NCBI RefSeq assembly: GCF_000374845.1
Contig: NZ_KB895419.1
Span: 186,001-250,000 of the forward strand
Reading direction: 5' to 3'
Length of the DNA: 64,000 nucleotides
DNA from: Paenibacillus terrigena DSM 21567
GTDB taxonomy: Bacteria; Bacillota; Bacilli; Paenibacillales; Paenibacillaceae
The notes under the pieces: generated by a model
The model's input: only the letters and a program-made list of their open reading frames with translations
The model's database searches: none
What the model was told of the DNA's origin: nothing
Program-made: the position numbers and the translations under genes
Shown: in pieces, positions 43,634 to 52,275 of the stretch
Layout of the letters: every line of letters starts with the position of its first letter
How positions within the stretch are numbered: position 1 is the first letter of the stretch

Positions 43634-44513
43634 ACGCAACATCACAGCCGGGCATTTATTAGCCTTCATGACCATCATCATCTGGGGAACGACCTTTATC
43701 TCGACGAAAATCTTATTAGTCGATTTCACTCCGATGGAGATATTATTCTTTCGGTTTCTTTTAGGATATCTAGTCTTGTTCCTTATTTATTCACGGAAGA
43801 TTCGAACCCATTCCTTTCAAGAGGAGCTCCTGTTTATGGGGGCAGGGCTTTGTGGAGTGACTTTATACTTTTTATTGGAGAACACGGCGCTAATCTACAC
43901 GCTAGCTTCCAACGTAGGCGTTATCGTAACGATTGCCCCTTTCTTCACCGCGTTATTCGCACACTTCTTCTTAGAAGGAGAGAAGTTGAACGTTCGCTTT
44001 ATGATTGGATTTGTTATCGCGCTCGCAGGAATCATAGCCATCGGATTTAACGGCAGTGTCCTGCTGCAGCTGAATCCCGTTGGCGACATCCTTGCTTTTC
44101 TTGCACCTATCGTCTGGGCGATCTATTCCGTATTGATGCGCAAAATTAGCGATCTCGGTTATCATACCGTCGGAAGCACCCGTAAAGTGTTTTTCTATGG
44201 ACTAATCTTTATGGTGCCCGCACTGTTCCTATTTGATTTCCGACTTGGTCTGGACCGATTCTATGATCTCACGATTGTAGCGAATATTCTATTCTTGGGT
44301 TTGGGTGCTTCAGCCTTATGTTTCGTCACATGGAACCTTGCGGTAGGTATCCTCGGGGCCGTCAAGACAAGTATATACATATATGTTGTACCTGTAATTA
44401 CTGTTGCAGCTTCTGCGCTCATTCTGCATGAGGAACTCACCTGGGCCACCTATGTGGGGACTTTCTTAACGCTGGTTGGCTCGTACATCTCAGAGCGAAG
44501 TAGGAAGCAATAA
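43623..44513 (+). CDS. EamA/RhaT-family DMT transporter
   Basis: A 296-residue protein with ten hydrophobic helices in two EamA repeats: '[21 protein letters not shown]' with '[15 protein letters not shown]', and '[19 protein letters not shown]' with '[19 protein letters not shown]'. Such proteins export amino acids or metabolites. A longer frame from 43587 lacks a good RBS. It overlaps the AraC gene by 11 bases, which suggests translational coupling, and ends at a strong terminator. Confidence 0.9.
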   Translation: MGDKRNITAGHLLAFMTIIIWGTTFISTKILLVDFTPMEILFFRFLLGYLVLFLIYSRKIRTHSFQEELLFMGAGLCGVTLYFLLENTALIYTLASNVGVIVTIAPFFTALFAHFFLEGEKLNVRFMIGFVIALAGIIAIGFNGSVLLQLNPVGDILAFLAPIVWAIYSVLMRKISDLGYHTVGSTRKVFFYGLIFMVPALFLFDFRLGLDRFYDLTIVANILFLGLGASALCFVTWNLAVGILGAVKTSIYIYVVPVITVAASALILHEELTWATYVGTFLTLVGSYISERSRKQ

Positions 44514-44542
44514 TCATTTCGTCGACCTTAAATTGCTTGACA

Positions 44543-44583
44543 AAAAAGTGGGTATAGTCCTTGGACTGTACCCACTTTTTTTC
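44543..44583 (+). terminator. Terminator after the EamA gene
   Basis: AAAAAGTGGGTA-AGTCC pairs with GGACT-TACCCACTTTTT, followed by further T, with a TT loop. Each arm is about 18 bases long. Confidence 0.9.
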
Positions 44584-44726
44584 TTTTATAGATCGTCTTA
44601 GAAAGGTTGTTGGTATATAGGAGAGAACAAGGAATTTGAATATATTTAATAACATTAATAATTATATTTAACGTAATTAAATAAATGAAATGATGGGGTT
44701 GTTCATTCGACTTGTTTTATTCCAAA

Positions 44727-45524
44727 TCAAATAATTCGCTTCCGTAGTTTGCCGGAGATGATGTCAGTCAGCGTGATAAGTATTACGACCCCAAGGAGAA
44801 TAACACCGACTCGACTCCAATTCCGTACTTGCAGCGCAAAGATGAGTGGTGTCCCGATCCCTCCAGCACCAACGAGCCCAAGCGTAGTCGCTGAACGGAT
44901 GTTGATCTCGAAACGGTAAAGTGAGTAAGACAGGAATTGGGGTATGACTTGTGGGATGACAGCATATCTCAGCACTTGCAGTCGGTTGGCTCCACAAGCA
45001 AGTAAGGCCTCTTGAGGTCCGCGATCAATGCTCTCGATCGTCTCGGAATACAATTTTGCGAGCATGCCTATAGAGTGAATGCCTAGTGCGAGCACGCCTG
45101 CGAATGCACCGGGCCCTACGGCTTTGATGAACAAGATGGCGACGATAATCTCCGGAAATACGCGGATTACGCTGAGCAGGATTTTACCGCTTCCGGATAC
45201 CGTGAGGCGTCTGCTCATATTCGTGGATGCCCAGAAGGCAAAAGGGATGCATAATATCGCAGATACAAATGTGCCAAGGATCGAAATGATTAACGTGTCT
45301 AATAATCCACGAAGCAGATCTTCGCCATCTGGAATATACACATACGACCAATCCGGATGCAGGAATCCATTGATAATGGAGAGCATCACAGTTTTCGTAG
45401 TGGATTGAACGCCTTCAAAGTGCATGCCTTGAAACGCCCAGTAGTAGATAGCAAGAATGACAATGATACTAAGCCAAAAGCGAATTCGACGGCTTATCGG
45501 TTTATACGCTCTTGTATCTCTCAT
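44727..45524 (-). CDS. phnE: Phosphonate ABC transporter permease, second copy
   Basis: A 265-residue PhnE-type permease with six helices. The characteristic motifs are 'GTFVSAILCIPFAFWASTNM', 'RVFPEIIVAILFIKAVGPGAFAGVLALGIHSIGMLAKLYSE' in pieces and '[20 protein letters not shown]'. It is the last gene of phnD-phnC-phnE-phnE and overlaps the first permease by four bases. The two permeases probably form a heterodimer. No C-P lyase genes are in the window. Confidence 0.92.
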   Translation of the reverse strand: MRDTRAYKPISRRIRFWLSIIVILAIYYWAFQGMHFEGVQSTTKTVMLSIINGFLHPDWSYVYIPDGEDLLRGLLDTLIISILGTFVSAILCIPFAFWASTNMSRRLTVSGSGKILLSVIRVFPEIIVAILFIKAVGPGAFAGVLALGIHSIGMLAKLYSETIESIDRGPQEALLACGANRLQVLRYAVIPQVIPQFLSYSLYRFEINIRSATTLGLVGAGGIGTPLIFALQVRNWSRVGVILLGVVILITLTDIISGKLRKRII

Positions 45525-46333
45525 AGCAGACTCCTCCGAATTCTCGTACTGCCGTAATCAATGGCAAGCACAATGACGAGTGTAATCAGGATGATCATGG
45601 ATGCACGATCGTAACGGAAGAGTCCCAGGGAACGATCGAGTAATATGCCGATTCCTCCAGCACCAACTAATCCAAGTACGGATGCCGCACGGATATTCAC
45701 CTCGAACGTATAGAGGAAATATGAGACGAAATAAGGAAACGCTTGAGGCACCACGCCGAACATAATCACTTGCAATCGGTTCGCGCCTACGGCAGTCATC
45801 GCTTCCAGCGGACCAGGATCAATCGCTTCAATGGATTCGAACGTCAGCTTCGCAATGATCCCGAACGAGAAGAAGAGAAGGGCGAGCATACCTGCGAAAG
45901 GTCCAATGCCGAACATCGCGACAAATATCGATGCAAAGAGCAGATCGGGTATCGTACGTACTAAGTTCAAAATGACACGCATCGGTATCGAAACCCACTT
46001 GTTCGGCATCATGTTATAGGCACATAAGAGAGCTACGGGAATGGCAAGAATACCGCCTAACGTTGTCCCTACAATCGCGATCTGAATGGTCTCCATTATC
46101 GGTTGCCATATGGTCGGTATGTAACTCCAATCGGGAGGAATCATTTCCTGTAGAAGGCTGCCCATTTGAGGCAACCCGGTCATTAACTTGTAGGGCGTGG
46201 CATGAATGTGTATCGAGCAAAGAATAAACACGACGATGATCAACAACCATGTAGCTATTCGCTTGTACCGTCCTCTGATCAGCTGGATATCAGGAGGTGA
46301 TTTCCGTCCTGATCCAGGCACAGCGGGCTTCAC
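45521..46333 (-). CDS. phnE: Phosphonate ABC transporter permease, first copy
   Basis: A 270-residue PhnE-type permease, related to its neighbour. Motifs are '[22 protein letters not shown]', '[43 protein letters not shown]' in pieces and '[20 protein letters not shown]'. It overlaps phnC by four bases at its start and the second permease by four bases at its end. Confidence 0.92.
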   Translation of the reverse strand: MKPAVPGSGRKSPPDIQLIRGRYKRIATWLLIIVVFILCSIHIHATPYKLMTGLPQMGSLLQEMIPPDWSYIPTIWQPIMETIQIAIVGTTLGGILAIPVALLCAYNMMPNKWVSIPMRVILNLVRTIPDLLFASIFVAMFGIGPFAGMLALLFFSFGIIAKLTFESIEAIDPGPLEAMTAVGANRLQVIMFGVVPQAFPYFVSYFLYTFEVNIRAASVLGLVGAGGIGILLDRSLGLFRYDRASMIILITLVIVLAIDYGSTRIRRSLL

Positions 46334-47100
46334 ACTTCGCCTCCCAGCATTTCGTCGTGTCGAATCGACCGACCGTATATATCTGCAAAGGCTTCGTCGG
46401 TTGCCTGTTCCGGCGACCCGTCGAATACGATTTCTCCCGCGCGTAGACCAATAATTCGCGTTGCATATTCACGGGCTAAATCAATGAAATGCAAATTAAT
46501 AATCGTCGTTATTCTCATCTCTTGATTGATTCGCTTCAGATCATCCATGACTTGACGGGTCGTCAAAGGATCCAGGGAAGCAACTGGCTCATCCGCTAGA
46601 ATAATCTTGGCTTCCTGCGCTAAAGCCCTCGCAATCGACACCCGTTGCTGTTGACCGCCTGACAGCTGATCGGCGCGGATATATGCTTTCTCTCGGATAT
46701 TAACCCGTTCCAGCGCATGTAGAGAGAGTTCAATATCTTCTCGCGGGAACATGCCGAGCATCGTTCGAAATGTCGAATGATATGCAACCCTGCCAGATAA
46801 AACATTATTAAGCACGGTTGCGCGCTTAATTAAGTTGAAGCTCTGGAAGATCATGCCGATATCGCGTCGAATCCGGCGCAGCTCCTTATCCTTGGCATGC
46901 GTAATAGATTTGCCTCCTACTTGGATGTCGCCTTCCGTTATATCATGCAATCGGTTAATCGACCGAAGCAAGGTGGATTTCCCTGCTCCGGATGAACCGA
47001 CGATGACGACAAGCTCGCCTTCTTCAATGGTTAGATTAATATGGCGAAGTCCAATGGATCCATTCGGATAGGTTTTCGATACATTATGGAATTGAATCAT
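46330..47100 (-). CDS. phnC: Phosphonate ABC transporter ATPase
   Basis: A 256-residue ATPase. Walker A is '[17 protein letters not shown]', the signature is '[15 protein letters not shown]', Walker B is '[15 protein letters not shown]', and the switch His is in '[11 protein letters not shown]'. The PhnC type is indicated by '[17 protein letters not shown]' in the helical region, a feature of phosphonate-importer ATPases. It powers uptake of phosphonates, phosphite or similar oxyanions with PhnD and the two PhnE. It follows phnD after 20 bases. Confidence 0.93.
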   Translation of the reverse strand: MIQFHNVSKTYPNGSIGLRHINLTIEEGELVVIVGSSGAGKSTLLRSINRLHDITEGDIQVGGKSITHAKDKELRRIRRDIGMIFQSFNLIKRATVLNNVLSGRVAYHSTFRTMLGMFPREDIELSLHALERVNIREKAYIRADQLSGGQQQRVSIARALAQEAKIILADEPVASLDPLTTRQVMDDLKRINQEMRITTIINLHFIDLAREYATRIIGLRAGEIVFDGSPEQATDEAFADIYGRSIRHDEMLGGEV

Positions 47101-47120
47101 ACAAGTCCAACTCTCTCTCG

Positions 47121-48041
47121 TTACTTGATTTCTTGACCTACAGCCTTCGCATACTCGCGAACCGAATCAAAGTTCTTGTCGTCACCTTTGACATAGCCAA
47201 CATGTGTATAGATCTCCTTAATAATCTTTGCTCCTTCTTTATCATTCGTGATATCCATAAATGCTTGGCTAATCTTATCTCTCCAACTTTGGTCCATATC
47301 ATTGCGAACGCTGACGGTATCATTGGGAATCTTAGCCGTGTAATGAAGGACACGCGTTTTCTCGAAAATATCCGGAACATCTTTGATCACGGTATTCCGA
47401 GCGTCTTGGAAGTTCGCGACGGCATCGACTTGACCGTTCAATAACGCCATTAATGCCGCATCATGACCTTTGATGGTGATGCCTGTCACGTCTTTATCTG
47501 GGTCGATGCCGGCCTTTTTCAATTCAGCAGCTGGATAGACATAGCCTGCGGAAGAAGTGACATTTTGCCAGCCGATTTTCTTGCCTTTCAAGTCTTCCAG
47601 GGTTTTAATCGGTGAGTCCTTGGGTACAACGATCATCGCTTTGTAGAAGTCTACCTTCTCGGTCGTAGGTTGGCCTGTTGCATCATCCACACCAAATCGT
47701 TGGGCTTGGAGCAGAAGATCTGCGGCTTTTTTATTATCGTGGGCGAGTACATACGCATTCGGCGGCAGGAATCCGACATCCACTTGTTTGGATGCCATGG
47801 CTTCGACAATGGTGTTGTAATCAGGGGATACCGTGACGTGGACAGGAATGCCAAGTCTGTCTCCTAGTAGTTTCTCTAGAGGTTTGGTTTTAGCTTCAAG
47901 GGTATCTGCATTCTGAGATGGAACGAATTGTACATTAAGCTCTTTCGGTACGTAAGAAGAGCTCGCTTCTTTGGACCCGCAAGCAGCTAGACTCGCAGTG
48001 ATGAGGATGGTCATGATCATTGCCATTGTCTTTTTAAACAT
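47121..48041 (-). CDS. phnD: Phosphonate-binding lipoprotein PhnD
   Basis: A 306-residue PhnD-type solute-binding protein. The lipoprotein signal ends 'SLAAC' (Cys21). The mature protein has '[33 protein letters not shown]' in pieces, '[16 protein letters not shown]' and '[20 protein letters not shown]', all typical of PhnD proteins. It is the first gene of the minus-strand operon, divergent from the large exoprotein gene. Specificity among phosphonate, phosphite and methylphosphonate cannot be assigned. Confidence 0.92.
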   Translation of the reverse strand: MFKKTMAMIMTILITASLAACGSKEASSSYVPKELNVQFVPSQNADTLEAKTKPLEKLLGDRLGIPVHVTVSPDYNTIVEAMASKQVDVGFLPPNAYVLAHDNKKAADLLLQAQRFGVDDATGQPTTEKVDFYKAMIVVPKDSPIKTLEDLKGKKIGWQNVTSSAGYVYPAAELKKAGIDPDKDVTGITIKGHDAALMALLNGQVDAVANFQDARNTVIKDVPDIFEKTRVLHYTAKIPNDTVSVRNDMDQSWRDKISQAFMDITNDKEGAKIIKEIYTHVGYVKGDDKNFDSVREYAKAVGQEIK

Positions 48042-48090
48042 TTTTAGTACCCTCCATTGGTCAATTTTATCTATTGAAAAAACGCCTATA

Positions 48091-48108
48091 TCAGATCTAT
48101 ATATCTGA
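48091..48108. promoter_or_regulatory. Inverted repeat in the phnD leader
   Basis: TCAGAT-CTATAT-ATCTGA (48091-48108) has perfect 6-bp arms and lies about 50 bases upstream of phnD. It may be an operator or a leader hairpin. No matching PhoP-type repeat was found in the phnD orientation. Confidence 0.4.
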
Positions 48109-48218
48109 CATCACAGGTCGTAGAACAAAGAAAAAAATGAAAGGTAAAAGAGAATAAACGAGGGTGTTTCCCTATAATCATAAACACGTCCCATGCGTCA
48201 TATAATCAACGAATTGCC

Positions 48219-48265
48219 AAGCAGAGGTTGCTTTATTATCGTCAAAGACCTCTGCTTTTGTGTTT
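48219..48265 (+). terminator. Plus-strand terminator-like hairpin in a divergent intergenic region
   Basis: AAGCAGAGGT (48219-48228) pairs perfectly with ACCTCTGCTT (48248-48257), followed by TTGTGTTTT. It stands between two divergent genes, so it cannot end either of them. A short plus-strand RNA from near a TATAAT at 48173 or 48201 would explain it. Confidence 0.5.
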
Positions 48266-48279
48266 TATAATGGCAATAT

Positions 48280-48296
48280 TTAACATAACATTAACA
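48280..48296 (+). promoter_or_regulatory. PhoP-box-like direct repeat
   Basis: TTAACA (48280-48285), five bases, TTAACA (48291-48296): the spacing and sequence of Bacillus PhoP half-sites. It lies about 75 bases before the ATG of the large exoprotein gene, with a TACAGT (48318-48323) that could be the -10. Confidence 0.6.
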
Positions 48297-48371
48297 CTAA
48301 AATACACCGAGACATGCTACAGTTATGACGTTGTAACCACTAAATTGGGATGAAGGAAGGGACAAGGGACG

Positions 48372-51300
48372 ATGAGGAACAGAATGAACATGAGAAGGCT
48401 TGGCGCTGTATTTTTAGCACTCTCGTTGTTAATCGGCAATGTGTTTTACTTTCTGCCAGGGACAGCTTCAGCTGCATCGGCGATCACCGTTGCACAAGCC
48501 ATTGCGAAGAACAACAGCGGCGAGACGGCCACGGTGGAAGGTTTTATCGTAGGTGAAGTGTATAATTCAAAGCCCATTTTTTCTAATTTTCAAGATGATC
48601 TCAACTTTTTGATTGCGGATACAGCAAGTGAGACAGACAAAACGAAGCTTATCGATGTTCAGATTACGGCTAGTTACCGGAGCCAATACGGTCTGAAGAG
48701 CAACCCGACACATGTCGGCAAAAAAGTTCAGGTCACTGGCACACTAGCAGCATACAGCGGCATGAACGGCGTGAAAAATCCAACGAGCTTCGTCTTGGAT
48801 GGTACGCCTGGCGGAGGCGAAAATCCAAATCCGACTGACCCAGGCAGCGAGAACATTGGCATTCCCACAACTCTTCCTGACGGCACTGGCAAAAAAGTTC
48901 TATTCGATCAGTCCCACGCCCAGACTGCCGGAGCATCGGATTGGGTCATTGATGGAGCGTTCTCGGATTTCGCAGACGGGCTGAAGGCCGCAGGTTTCCA
49001 AGTTGATGCGTTAGAAAGAACGATCCCCTATAGCTCTCAAGCGTATGATACCCCTACGATTACACTAAGCAAGTTAAAAGCGTACAACGTATTTGTCATT
49101 GGGGAGGCGAATATTCCTTTCAAATCATCCGAGCAAGAGGCGATGCTACAGTATGTGAAGGAAGGCGGTAGTATCTTCTTTATTTCGGATCACTATAATG
49201 CCGATCGTAACCTGAACCGCTGGGATTCATCGGAAGTGATGAACGGATACCGTCGTGGTGCTTATAATAATCCTTCGAAAGGGATGGCAGCAGCGGAAGT
49301 TGCCTCCGGAGCGATGCAAGGCGTGACCAGCACCGATTGGCTGGGGCAGAATTTCGGTGTTCGATTCCGCTATAATGCGTTAGGCGATTTTACGAAGACC
49401 GATACGGTGAAATACGACCAATCCTTCGGCATTACGGCTGGCGTGAATGATGTCGAAATGCACGCAGGTTCGACGATGGTGGTGCTTGATCCGACACGTG
49501 TCAAAGGGCTTGTCTATATTCCGAAGACAACTTCAGGGTGGAACAACGCCGTTGAGAAAAGCGATCCAGCGAATTTCCCGAATGGCGGCGTGTATAAAGG
49601 CGGCGGAGTAGACGAAGGTCCATTCGCAGCCATTTCCAAGTTACAGAAGGGTAAAGCAGCCTTCATCGGGGATTCTTCTCCCGTTGAAGATGTGACGCCG
49701 AGATATGTTCGCGAAGATAACGGTTTGAAGAAGACGACGTATGATGGATTCAAGAGTGAAGGACAGAATAATGTTTTCCTTGTACAGACGGTCAAGTGGT
49801 TAGCGGTTCAAGAAGATTACACAACCTTCGAGAATAAAGGCATCACGCTTGATTCCACGACGCCATTGCTGGCAAGCGGGTTGGAGAATCCAGCAACTTC
49901 GGTGGAAATTGCGGGTACTGAACCTTGGGGGAATCCTGCAGCTGGATACAAATGGTACGATCCAGCTACATACAAACCGGGTTCTTATGGTACCGGTAAA
50001 GGAACGCCCGAAGTACCGATCCCGGATCTGACAACCATCGCTGAAGCTAGAAAAGTCAGCGACAACACGTATGTGACAGTTCAGGGCATTGTCACATCCG
50101 AGCCAGGAATCTTCGGTGGATCGGGGTTCTACATGCAGGATGGGACGGCCGGAATTTATATATATCCGAGTCAACCAACAGGTTTTCATGTGGGGGACAA
50201 AGTGAAAATCACAGCACAGAAGACCGTATTTAATACAGAAATCGAGCTAATAAACGATGCGAAAATAGAGAAGTTGGATGCGAGTGCGAATATCCCGGCT
50301 GCTGTTCCGGTCGTCCAGACAACATTAAATGACGACAATCAAGGTACATTCATTACGCTTAAAGATGTCACGATACAAAATTATGCAACGGTGACGAATT
50401 CTCTTGAATTCGATCTGGTGAAAGATGGGGTAACAAGCCGTGTCCGGGTAGACAGCAGAACGAATATCAATGTTGACACGTTCAAGCAGTCATTCCCGGC
50501 TGGAACGAAGGTGGACATTACAGGGATTTCATCCATTTTTAAAGGCACTTATCAATTGAAATTATTAAAGAGCGGGGATGTTCAGCTTGCTTCCCAAGCC
50601 AATCAACCTCCGGTATTTAAGGCGATTGTGGCCCAAAGTGTGGTAGAAGGGCAACATTTAACCTTCCAAGTCGAGGCAACTGATGCGGATGGCGATAATC
50701 TAACCTATACAGCACCTACACTTCCAGGGAATGCCACCTTTGATGCGATTAGCCGCCAATTCTCCTGGACACCGCAAACGCCTGGGGATTATACAGCGTC
50801 TTTCCATGTAACGGACGGGAAAGGCGGGGAAGCGACAATTAACGTATCGATTACCGTCACGCCAGCAGCGCAAGGTGCGAGCAACGCGGCCACGTTGACA
50901 GGACCCGCTTCATCGTATGTGGGCAGTGCTGCAGACTTGACAGTTGGCATGAAGAACGTTACGGATGGCTTTACGATAGGAAGCATTGTCATTCAATATG
51001 ATCCGAACGTATGGGGATTTGCGACAAAATCGAATGCAGATGGCACCTTAGCGTTAGCTGACACAGCATTAAGTTCAGACTTGGATAATTCAGGAGTGCT
51101 GGCTACGGGTGTCAAACCGGATCAAGGCCAAATTCTTGTCATCGTAGGAAGTACGGGAGCTGATCATATCATAAAAGGTTCAGTCCCGCTCGTCACATTA
51201 CATGGCACAGTCAAATCGAATGCACCGACAGGTACGACAGCACTTTCACTATCAAGCTTTGATGTATCAAGGGACGGTATAGCCAGTGTGCTGGAAACAA

Positions 51301-52001
51301 CCCAAGCTTCTTGGCATGTCGAAGTGAAGTCAGCTGACAGAGCTGCTTTGATTACAGCGATACAAAATGCGCAGCAACTCCATGACAATGCTGTCGTCGG
51401 GTCGGCTCCAGGCCAATATCCATCAGCAGCCAAAGCAGCCCTGAAGGATGCAATTGCAGCAGCAAGTACGGTTCGAGATAATTCATCTGCGACGCAGGAA
51501 CAGATCAATGCAGCACTTGCAGCCCTGAATACAGCAGTAAACACGTTCAGAAATGCAGTAAATCCATCGACACCAGTAGATAAAGCATCATTAACAGCAG
51601 CCATTGCGAATGCGCAAAATCTATTGAACAAAGCTATCACAGGCAATAAAGTCGGCAAGTATCCGGCAGACGCTAAGGCAGCGCTACAAGCAGCAATCGC
51701 AGCAGCAACAAATGTGTTGAACAATACTTCCGCATCACAGGCCCAAGTGGACACGGCGGTATCGGTATTAAACGCAGCAGCCGTAACATTCCAATCGAAA
51801 CTCATCACATTGGTTCCTGGCGCGACGAAGATTACGATCAATGATCTCTCAATTGTTGCGAAATACTTCGGTGTGAAATCGACGGATCCGAATTGGAACA
51901 GCATTGCTATCGCAGATGTGTTAGATGAAGGTGAGATTACGATTCGAACGCTGGCAGCCATTGCGCAGCTCGTCGTTGGTGATTGGTACACGAAGAACTA
52001 A
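48372..52001 (+). CDS. Large secreted multidomain protein with OB-fold, GATase-like, cohesin, FIVAR and dockerin-like parts
   Basis: A 1209-residue exported protein with a signal peptide ending at about residue 34 ('TASA-A'). Domains in order, with approximate residues: an OB-fold like DUF6359/YhcR at 36-145; a GATase-like (DUF4350/ThuA-type) domain at 174-480 ('KVLFDQSHAQTAG', 'YVKEGGSIFFISDHYNADRN'); a second OB-fold pair at 553-740; an Ig/cadherin-like domain at 745-832 ('NQPPVF...EATDADGDNLTYT'); a cohesin-like domain at 838-985; two FIVAR repeats at 989-1062 and 1070-1142; and a degenerate dockerin-like end at 1150-1205 lacking several Ca-ligand Asp residues. A PhoP-box-like repeat lies upstream. 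A role in phosphate scavenging or nucleic-acid/sugar processing is possible, but I see no proven active site. Confidence 0.85.
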   Translation: MRNRMNMRRLGAVFLALSLLIGNVFYFLPGTASAASAITVAQAIAKNNSGETATVEGFIVGEVYNSKPIFSNFQDDLNFLIADTASETDKTKLIDVQITASYRSQYGLKSNPTHVGKKVQVTGTLAAYSGMNGVKNPTSFVLDGTPGGGENPNPTDPGSENIGIPTTLPDGTGKKVLFDQSHAQTAGASDWVIDGAFSDFADGLKAAGFQVDALERTIPYSSQAYDTPTITLSKLKAYNVFVIGEANIPFKSSEQEAMLQYVKEGGSIFFISDHYNADRNLNRWDSSEVMNGYRRGAYNNPSKGMAAAEVASGAMQGVTSTDWLGQNFGVRFRYNALGDFTKTDTVKYDQSFGITAGVNDVEMHAGSTMVVLDPTRVKGLVYIPKTTSGWNNAVEKSDPANFPNGGVYKGGGVDEGPFAAISKLQKGKAAFIGDSSPVEDVTPRYVREDNGLKKTTYDGFKSEGQNNVFLVQTVKWLAVQEDYTTFENKGITLDSTTPLLASGLENPATSVEIAGTEPWGNPAAGYKWYDPATYKPGSYGTGKGTPEVPIPDLTTIAEARKVSDNTYVTVQGIVTSEPGIFGGSGFYMQDGTAGIYIYPSQPTGFHVGDKVKITAQKTVFNTEIELINDAKIEKLDASANIPAAVPVVQTTLNDDNQGTFITLKDVTIQNYATVTNSLEFDLVKDGVTSRVRVDSRTNINVDTFKQSFPAGTKVDITGISSIFKGTYQLKLLKSGDVQLASQANQPPVFKAIVAQSVVEGQHLTFQVEATDADGDNLTYTAPTLPGNATFDAISRQFSWTPQTPGDYTASFHVTDGKGGEATINVSITVTPAAQGASNAATLTGPASSYVGSAADLTVGMKNVTDGFTIGSIVIQYDPNVWGFATKSNADGTLALADTALSSDLDNSGVLATGVKPDQGQILVIVGSTGADHIIKGSVPLVTLHGTVKSNAPTGTTALSLSSFDVSRDGIASVLETTQASWHVEVKSADRAALITAIQNAQQLHDNAVVGSAPGQYPSAAKAALKDAIAAASTVRDNSSATQEQINAALAALNTAVNTFRNAVNPSTPVDKASLTAAIANAQNLLNKAITGNKVGKYPADAKAALQAAIAAATNVLNNTSASQAQVDTAVSVLNAAAVTFQSKLITLVPGATKITINDLSIVAKYFGVKSTDPNWNSIAIADVLDEGEITIRTLAAIAQLVVGDWYTKN

Positions 52002-52034
52002 TTGGTAAACATACGACCTAGGTTTTCTTTTTCT

Positions 52035-52082
52035 CAAACCGCCATGCTTCCTTTACAGGACGCCGATGGCGGTTTGTTTTTT
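52035..52082 (+). terminator. Terminator after the multidomain exoprotein gene
   Basis: CAAACCGCCAT (52035-52045) pairs perfectly with ATGGCGGTTTG (52066-52076), then TTTTTT. Confidence 0.9.
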
Positions 52083-52275
52083 AATTAACATATCATGATG
52101 GTTACGCCTATTGTCTTAAAATGCGTTGGTGATATGATGGGAATTGTCGTTATTCGTTTGTAAGTGTTAAATCGATTCTGTAACCAAAATGAGACTTCCT
52201 CGTATTAAGTGAACAACACCGACGAATTAGTATTAACATAATATACTTTAAATTAAAGATGAGGGAATCCATCAT
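52083..52275. other. Intergenic region before the isoprenoid synthase gene
   Basis: AT-rich and gene-free. It includes a TATTAACATAATATACT stretch at about 52230-52250 that could form a promoter. No recognisable riboswitch. Confidence 0.4.

Noticed and set aside
51164-51991. Open minus-strand frame of 275 codons inside the large exoprotein gene
   Set aside because: It is opposite Ala-rich FIVAR repeats; the repetitive composition creates a long frame without coding signals.
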